Assembly: GCA_904394975.1 (NCBI GenBank)
Contig: CAJFNQ010000011.1
Location: 124,001 to 188,000, forward strand
Direction of reading: 5' to 3'
DNA length: 64,000 nt
DNA from: Metaruminococcus_A gallistercoris
GTDB taxonomy: Bacteria; Bacillota; Clostridia; Oscillospirales; Ruminococcaceae
Shown here: positions 59,408 through 64,000 of the stretch, one piece after another
Layout: each line of letters opens with the position of its first letter
How positions within the stretch are numbered: position 1 is the first letter of the stretch
The notes under the pieces: generated by a model
Told to the model about the DNA's origin: nothing
Seen by the model: only the letters and a program-made list of their open reading frames with translations
Databases searched by the model: none
Position numbers and translations under genes: made by a program

Positions 59408-60283
59408 TCAGCCATGCGGCTGAGATGTATCCGTCGCTTCAACTGTGACAGCCGATACACGCCAGGTGTTTGCCGTTTCACTGTGATGAGACGAGTCGAT
59501 CTGTGCACGGATCACATCCCCCAGCGCGGGACTTGCCGGTTCGCAAGCGGTGTTTCGGTCAACCAACAGGTTGACATAAATTTTTTCTTGCGCATCATCC
59601 GGGCTTCCGTAAACCAGAAAAAGGGTTGCCCCATCCTCTTTCGGCGTTTGACCAATTACCGTGCCGAAAAAAGCCGAAGCACTCCCGCCCTCATCCGGGC
59701 CGGCGGGACGCTGATTGGACGACCCTGCACTTTCCGGTTGGTTTTCGCTCTGCTGTGCTCCGACATTCAGTTCAATCGTGTACTGATATCGCCGCCCGTT
59801 ACTGTAATGAACAAACGCACACAGCAGATACTGCCCTTCCTCGTTTGGCAGGTCCAAAACCAGATTCAACTCATAATACCGAACTGTTTCCGCCTTTCCT
59901 TTCAGCGAAACCTCACCCGAAAGCGAACCGTTTTCCAATCTATAACAGGAGTACGAAATAAAACGCTCTTCCTCTTGCGACCAAAACTTGGGCTCCAGCG
60001 TTTGAGGCAGAACAACCCGCAGTTCAAGAGAATCCCCCGGAGCGGCTGCAAGGGGCGCCTGCTGACCTTCTTGCAGGTATGGCCGCTGTTCCGGCGCGTT
60101 TTCATATTGGGCGGTTACGTCAACCGGTTCTATCGTTGAGTATCCAATCGACGAAGCCGCAGCCATGGCCGGTATATTGTATTCCGAAGGAGAACCGTCG
60201 ATGCCGATATCATCAAACGGACCTGAAAAAAACGTCACAATTGACATGATGATAGAAATCAATATGCGAATCAGAAAACCCAT
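59408..60283 (-). CDS. Hypothetical exported or membrane-anchored protein
   Basis: 291 residues. A single N-terminal hydrophobic helix (about 2-20, ILISIIMSIVTFFSG) without lipobox, then a hydrophilic extracytoplasmic region. The middle part (about 90-190) looks beta-rich, like an immunoglobulin-type fold; a Gln/Ser/Gly/Pro linker follows (QSENQPESAGSSNQRP); the last ~90 residues (FFGTVIGQTPKEDGATLFLV onward) could form a small beta barrel. I do not recognise the family. GGGAGG precedes the ATG at 60283. Confidence 0.65.
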   Translation of the reverse strand: MGFLIRILISIIMSIVTFFSGPFDDIGIDGSPSEYNIPAMAAASSIGYSTIEPVDVTAQYENAPEQRPYLQEGQQAPLAAAPGDSLELRVVLPQTLEPKFWSQEEERFISYSCYRLENGSLSGEVSLKGKAETVRYYELNLVLDLPNEEGQYLLCAFVHYSNGRRYQYTIELNVGAQQSENQPESAGSSNQRPAGPDEGGSASAFFGTVIGQTPKEDGATLFLVYGSPDDAQEKIYVNLLVDRNTACEPASPALGDVIRAQIDSSHHSETANTWRVSAVTVEATDTSQPHG

Positions 60284-60479
60284 CGTGTTTCCTCCCTGCA
60301 TTCTCTCAACAAAAGCCCATACCGCTGTGGAAAACAGCCTTTCATGCCTCCAGGGCAGATTCACTGTCCGTAAAACCGCATTTGCGCAATGCTTCATTGA
60401 TTATACCATATTTTCGAAGAATACAAAACCGAAAAACAGAATAAGCACCCGCACCATGGGAATACTCAAACAGCAGCGG

Positions 60480-60508
60480 TTTACAGCGAAGCAGCGGTAT
60501 GTTAAACT
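60480..60508 (+). promoter_or_regulatory. Promoter of gldA
   Basis: TTTACA, 17-base spacer, TAAACT. Confidence 0.5.
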
Positions 60509-60556
60509 GTTCCTGTACGAATTTTTGACTGACGTAAGAAAGCGAGCGTGAATCAT

Positions 60557-61642
60557 ATGGCAAACATCATCATTGCACCCGGTAAATATGTGCAGGGCAA
60601 AGGTGAACTGAAAAACCTCGGGAACTATGTTTCCTCACTGGGGAATAAACCTTTTATTCTGGTGAGCGCGTCCGGTATGAAACGGGTCAAAGAACCCATT
60701 GAAGCCGGTTTTTCTGACAGCGTGCTGACCTTTGAGACCTTTGGAGGCGAATGCAGCAAAAACGAAATCGACCGTCTCATCGCCAAAATGGGCGACTGCG
60801 ATGTAATCATCGGCGTCGGCGGCGGAAAGATTCTGGACACGGCCAAAGCGGTGGGCTATTTCAGTGAAAAACCGGTCGTCATTGTGCCGACCATTGCCTC
60901 CACCGATGCGCCCTGCTCCGCGCTGAGTGTTCTTTATACTGACGACGGTGTGTTTGACCGTTACCTTTTCCTCCGTTCCAACCCGAACCTTGTGCTGGTG
61001 GATACGGACATCATTGCCGCGGCGCCGGTGCGTCTGCTGGTCAGCGGCATGGGAGACGCGCTTGCGACCTATTTTGAGGCCAGAGCGGTCAGCCGCAGCC
61101 GCGGCACGACCTGCGCCGGAGGGAACGTCACCCGCGCGGCTCTTTCTCTGGCGGAGCTCTGTTACAACACCCTGATTTCCGAAGGGTTAAAGGCGAAGCT
61201 CGCCGCAGAGCGCCACGTCTGCACCGAAGCGGTGGAAGCGGTTATTGAAGCCAACACCTACTTAAGCGGCATCGGTTTTGAGAGCGGTGGCCTTGCGGCG
61301 GCGCATGCCATCCACAATGGCCTGACCGTATTGGAAGACTGCCACAGCATGTACCACGGCGAGAAGGTCGCGTTCGGCACACTGGTACAGCTCATTCTGG
61401 AAGACGCTCCGGTTGAGGAACTGGCAGAAGTCGCGGATTTCTGCATGACCGTAGGCCTGCCGGTCACGCTGGAGGAAATCGGCATCTGCAACCCCACCGA
61501 AGAACAGATTATGGCGGTTGCTAAAGCGGCTTGCGCGGAGGGTGAAAGCATCTACAACATGCCAATGGAAATCACCCCGGAAAAGGTATATGCCGCTATT
61601 CTTTCAGCGGATGCCATGGGGCATTTTTACAGAGGAGAATAA
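60557..61642 (+). CDS. gldA: Glycerol dehydrogenase
   Basis: 361 residues, iron-/zinc-dependent alcohol dehydrogenase family. GVGGGKILDTAKAVG is the NAD site; metal ligands are Asp in SGMGDALATYFE, His in AAAHAIHNGL and His in HSMYHGEKVAFG. It interconverts glycerol and dihydroxyacetone with NAD. The ATG at 60557 has only a weak purine-rich site upstream; GTG 60548 is possible. A terminator follows. Confidence 0.93.
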   Translation: MANIIIAPGKYVQGKGELKNLGNYVSSLGNKPFILVSASGMKRVKEPIEAGFSDSVLTFETFGGECSKNEIDRLIAKMGDCDVIIGVGGGKILDTAKAVGYFSEKPVVIVPTIASTDAPCSALSVLYTDDGVFDRYLFLRSNPNLVLVDTDIIAAAPVRLLVSGMGDALATYFEARAVSRSRGTTCAGGNVTRAALSLAELCYNTLISEGLKAKLAAERHVCTEAVEAVIEANTYLSGIGFESGGLAAAHAIHNGLTVLEDCHSMYHGEKVAFGTLVQLILEDAPVEELAEVADFCMTVGLPVTLEEIGICNPTEEQIMAVAKAACAEGESIYNMPMEITPEKVYAAILSADAMGHFYRGE

Positions 61643-61661
61643 TTTCCCCGCATAACACATC

Positions 61662-61714
61662 AGCGGCTTTGGGAGCATCTTTCCGAAAGGGGAAGGCCCC
61701 GAAGCCGCTTTTTA
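61662..61714 (+). terminator. Terminator of gldA
   Basis: AGCGGCTT / AAGCCGCT outer stem, with inner GGGxxx pairs, then TTTTT. Confidence 0.7.
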
Positions 61715-61788
61715 TCTGCCATTTTCGCCATCTGCCGCGTCGTTTTCTTCCAAAACTCCGTCATCCCGCCGAAAAACGGTCAGCATGC

Positions 61789-61817
61789 TTGAAAAACGCG
61801 CCGAAATGCAGTATACT
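61789..61817 (+). promoter_or_regulatory. Promoter of the folT leader
   Basis: TTGAAA, 17-base spacer, TATACT; the transcript would begin just before the riboswitch. Confidence 0.75.
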
Positions 61818-61831
61818 GACAAACGTATTCA

Positions 61832-61930
61832 TACAGAGTAGGTGTCTGTGCGTGAAGTGCCGGGCGGACGGGGAGTTGCCGCCAGGACGAAAAGCGTTTG
61901 CTTGCGGTACAGGCCCCGCATCCCGCTGTA
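61832..61930 (+). promoter_or_regulatory. Tetrahydrofolate (THF) riboswitch
   Basis: The pattern of the folT-type THF riboswitch is clear: TACAG / CTGTA closing stem, AGAGTAGGTG, GCGTGAAGTGCC, GGGGAGTTG, GGACGAAAAGC, GCGG and CCGCATCCCGCT in the correct order and spacing. It precedes a folate ECF transporter gene, the known target. Folate binding would favour closing of the following ribosome-site hairpin and lower import. Confidence 0.9.
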
Positions 61931-61950
61931 CCACATTTTCCGAGGCATGT

Positions 61951-61986
61951 CCTCCCAAATTTGTACAGCAAATTTTGAAAGGAGGG
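61951..61986 (+). promoter_or_regulatory. Ribosome-site sequestering hairpin of folT
   Basis: CCTCCCAAATTTG (61951-61963) pairs with CAAATTT (61969-61975) and GGAGG (61981-61985), hiding the Shine-Dalgarno sequence 8 bases before the ATG. This points to control of translation. Confidence 0.75.
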
Positions 61987-61993
61987 CTTTGGT

Positions 61994-62548
61994 ATGAATC
62001 TTCGTATCCTTCGGAAATTTTCCGAATCGCTTGCCGAATTTCAATCGCTGCGCAGTTTGACCATGATGGCCATGCTGTTGGCGCTGGACGTCGGCCTTTC
62101 TTTTTTCTCCGTACAGCCGCTTCCCTTTTTAAAAATCGGCTTCAGCTTTTTAAGCCTTGTCGCCACGGGTGCCATGTACGGACCGACCGCCGGGTTCATC
62201 ATCGGCGCGCTGGGAGACCTCATCGGCTTTTTCATCAAACCGACAGGAGCGTTCAATCCAGCCTTTACACTGGTGGCCGCGCTCGCCGGCATGATCTGGG
62301 GGCTGTTCCTGTATAAAAATCAGGTGCGGCTCGTGCGGGTGATTCTTGCCAAGACTACTATTACGGTCGTCTGTAACCTGATTTTGACCACGCTGTTTCT
62401 CAGCTGGTTTTTCGGTCAGGCAATCAACGAGATCTTTCCTCTGCGGCTTGTGAAAAACTTGTGCGTTCTTCCAGTTGAGATTGCCATGGCTTATTTTGTT
62501 GGATTTACTCTATGTAAAGTACAGCAGCGTATCCGTCGCACCACATAA
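61994..62548 (+). CDS. folT: Folate-specific ECF transporter substrate-binding subunit
   Basis: 184 residues, six membrane helices. SLRSLTMMAMLLALDVGLSF, IGFSFLSLVATGAMYGPTAG, GALGDLIGFFIKPTGAFNP are the FolT/ECF-S signature. It captures folate and works with the shared ECF energising module encoded elsewhere. The upstream THF riboswitch independently supports folate as substrate. GGAGGG is 8 bases before the ATG. Confidence 0.95.
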   Translation: MNLRILRKFSESLAEFQSLRSLTMMAMLLALDVGLSFFSVQPLPFLKIGFSFLSLVATGAMYGPTAGFIIGALGDLIGFFIKPTGAFNPAFTLVAALAGMIWGLFLYKNQVRLVRVILAKTTITVVCNLILTTLFLSWFFGQAINEIFPLRLVKNLCVLPVEIAMAYFVGFTLCKVQQRIRRTT

Positions 62549-62584
62549 AGACGGGGTCTATTTTAAAAGCAACAGCATATCTGC

Positions 62585-62622
62585 GGCAGGCAGCGGTATT
62601 GTTCCGCCGCCTGCTGTTTTCA
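62585..62622 (+). terminator. Terminator of folT
   Basis: GGCAGGCAGCGG / CCGCCGCCTGCTG (one bulge) then TTTT. Confidence 0.65.
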
Positions 62623-62655
62623 ATTACCGAACTTTATCCAGAAAGGAAACACCCT

Positions 62656-63123
62656 ATGGACCGTATTGTTGTTCTTTTCGCTTCCGTACACCACAAAAAC
62701 ACGGAAAAGGTCGTGCATCATCTTGCTCCTGCTGTCGGCGCGGATGTGATTGATCTTGTTTCGAACAAGAATCCGGACATTTCCCTTTACGATACAGTCA
62801 TTCTTGCGTCCGGCATCTATTTTAACAACATTCATACTGCATTGACCGACTATATCCAAAGAACATCATTTCGCGGAAAAAGGGTTGTTGTATGTTACAC
62901 CTGCGGCATTCATTACCGAAATTACGCGAAAGCCGTAAAAAAGCTACTGAAAGCCAAAGGCGCTGACTGGATTGGTGATGTGTCCTGCCGGGGATATGAT
63001 ACCTATGGAATATTTCATCAAATCGGCGGAATTGCCAAAGGCCATCCTTCGAAACAGGACATGGAAAAGATGAAACACAAACTGACTAAATTGCTCCAAT
63101 TAACCAGTTCGTCCCATGAATAA
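62656..63123 (+). CDS. Flavodoxin-family protein
   Basis: 155 residues. RIVVLFASVHHKNTEKVVHH corresponds to the FMN phosphate loop (usual SxTGNTE), LASGIYFNNIHTAL and VVVCYTCGIHYRNYAK to the later FMN loops. This is close to the Flavodoxin_5 group of small FMN proteins. It would carry electrons in the cytoplasm. AAAGGAAA precedes the ATG at 62656. Confidence 0.83.
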   Translation: MDRIVVLFASVHHKNTEKVVHHLAPAVGADVIDLVSNKNPDISLYDTVILASGIYFNNIHTALTDYIQRTSFRGKRVVVCYTCGIHYRNYAKAVKKLLKAKGADWIGDVSCRGYDTYGIFHQIGGIAKGHPSKQDMEKMKHKLTKLLQLTSSSHE

Positions 63124-63158
63124 AAAATCCATCCGAAAAAAGTTCGGATGGATTTTTT
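63122..63158. terminator. Terminator after the flavodoxin gene
   Basis: AAAAAATCCATCCGAA / TTCGGATGGATTTTTT with a short loop, overlapping the stop codon. Confidence 0.88.
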
Positions 63159-63207
63159 GTTTCACACGGAAAACTGTATGATTCAAACACCGGCAACCCG
63201 CGACCAA

Positions 63208-63242
63208 TAAAAAAGCAGAGGCAAGCAGCCTCTGCTTTTTGC
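63208..63242 (-). terminator. Terminator of the right-edge membrane gene
   Basis: AGCAGAGGC / GCCTCTGCT stem; TTTTTT on the minus strand. Confidence 0.85.
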
Positions 63243-63248
63243 TTTTTA

Positions 63249-64000
63249 TTATTCTTCTGTTTTGGTTTCTTCCGAAGGAGCAGAACCCGCTTCCGGAGCC
63301 GGATTCTGAACCGGAGCAGTCGGCTGAACCGGCTGCTGAACGTTTGTCGGAGCGCCCACATTCGCTGTGGTCGTGGTAAACTGAATTCCATCAATCTTAG
63401 TAATCAGGCTGTCAACATACTGTACCGGAGCTCCGGTAATCTTTTTTTCAGCCATGCAAGCAAGAAACGCACCGGTAACGCCGGAAACAATCCCCAGTAT
63501 GAAAAGGAGAAAATCCTGAAATGTAAAATAGGTGATTGCGCCAAACAGTCCAATGATAGCAAACAAAATCTGAACACCGCCCAGTACGAGCGCCAACACA
63601 GAGAAGTTTACCTTCTTGCCTTTTCTCTCGTGGTAAAGGATAAACAGCGCAGCTACTACAGCCGCAAGGTTCATCGGCAACACCAGGCCCATCATATAGA
63701 AACTAAAATAACCGCAAACTAAGCTGAGAACAAACGGAATCACATTGGACGCAGCCGCCGCAGCAATAAAAAGAACAAGGTTTACCGCCTTGGTTTTTGG
63801 CAGACAGCCGGTCACATAAAGGAACAGCATTCCGAACAAAGCAATCGTTCCAAGCGTGGTAAGAACAAAAAACAGCAACAGAATCATGACAACAATCAAC
63901 CGGACAAACGTCATAAAGCTGTTAAAGTTATAAATGTAGTTAATAAAGCTGAACGCAGTGTTTATGCCGCTGAAAAACTGAGAAACGGCAATGAAAAAGT
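63249..64000 (-). CDS. Polytopic membrane protein, 5' end outside window
   Basis: The frame is open to the right edge (about 250 residues seen); the first in-window ATG, at 63914, is only one possible start, since the sequence before it (FSGINTAFSFINYIYNFNSF) is also protein-like. About six hydrophobic helices are followed by a Pro/Gln/Thr/Ala-rich hydrophilic tail of ~45 residues (QQPVQPTAPVQNPAPEAG). The family is not recognised; the layout resembles small envelope proteins with DUF4064-like four-helix repeats, but this is a guess. Confidence 0.6.
   Translation of the reverse strand, partial: FFIAVSQFFSGINTAFSFINYIYNFNSFMTFVRLIVVMILLLFFVLTTLGTIALFGMLFLYVTGCLPKTKAVNLVLFIAAAAASNVIPFVLSLVCGYFSFYMMGLVLPMNLAAVVAALFILYHERKGKKVNFSVLALVLGGVQILFAIIGLFGAITYFTFQDFLLFILGIVSGVTGAFLACMAEKKITGAPVQYVDSLITKIDGIQFTTTTANVGAPTNVQQPVQPTAPVQNPAPEAGSAPSEETKTEE

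Noticed and set aside
61669..62316. 215-residue plus-strand frame covering the folT leader
   Set aside because: It spans the gldA terminator, the folT promoter and the THF riboswitch and overlaps folT in another frame.
1..64000. CRISPR array, prophage, insertion sequence or defence island
   Set aside because: No regular short repeats, transposase, integrase, restriction or toxin-antitoxin genes were seen; composition and codon use are even.

Overview
The window reads as chromosomal housekeeping sequence from an anaerobic, spore-forming-type Firmicute of class Clostridia, probably an Oscillospiraceae/Acutalibacteraceae-like gut bacterium. This placement is an inference from gene content: one-chain glycyl-tRNA synthetase, paired short ChrA proteins, QueH, RmuC, a PdaB-like deacetylase, an Lsa-type ABC-F protein, a ParE/ParC pair of clostridial type, an ECF folate transporter and NADP-type glutamate dehydrogenase. 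Composition is close to 50% GC and even throughout. Strong AGGAGG ribosome sites, frequent TTG/GTG starts, TTGACA-17-TATAAT promoters and bidirectional hairpin terminators are the rule. I saw no insertion sequence, prophage, integrase or CRISPR array.

Layout. 1-8.5 kb: end of a GH30 glycosidase, Smr/DUF1653 pair, cyclophilin, WYL regulator divergent from an aldo/keto reductase, DUF3795 protein, a frameshifted SDR gene, queH, two short chromate transporters and a D-2-hydroxyacid dehydrogenase. 8.6-17.2 kb: AEC transporter, GDPD, a membrane protein, DUF2284 protein, then (minus) rlmH, walJ-like, murA, a cyclophilin lipoprotein, tRNA-Val(GAC) and an HExxH lipoprotein. 17.3-23.7 kb: PdaB-like deacetylase, the feoA-feoA-feoB-FeoB-associated ferrous iron operon with three palindromic operator-like sites, and an Lsa-type ABC-F gene behind a leader-peptide attenuator. 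23.8-28.3 kb: AraC regulator divergent from a UroD-fold methyltransferase, rmuC, and an Xre regulator.

28.5-43.5 kb, all minus strand: glyS, then rmlA-rmlD-rmlB-rmlC, an ABC-2 polysaccharide exporter (permease and ATPase), a two-domain 730-residue glycosyltransferase, a DUF2142 protein, four GT2 glycosyltransferases, DUF2304 and finally fabD. Together these make dTDP-L-rhamnose, assemble a rhamnose-containing glycan on the cytoplasmic face and export it for attachment to the cell surface.

43.8-54.5 kb: gdhA, another GT2 gene, tRNA-Pro(CGG), two DMT permeases, a 58-residue ORF, TspO, YbjQ, YwlG-like, an SDR, RNase R and SecG. 54.6-64 kb: an orphan promoter-hairpin-terminator unit that looks like a ~100-nt small RNA, the type IIA topoisomerase pair parC/parE, an exported hypothetical, gldA, a tetrahydrofolate riboswitch in front of folT, a flavodoxin and a membrane protein running off the right edge.

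The most useful leads beyond ordinary annotation are the candidate small RNA at 54602-54699, the ABC-F attenuator with a 6-residue leader peptide, the three feo operators with an internal terminator, the SDR frameshift, the structured leader of a DMT permease gene and the rhamnan cluster. I did not find a clear, wholly new multi-gene system.
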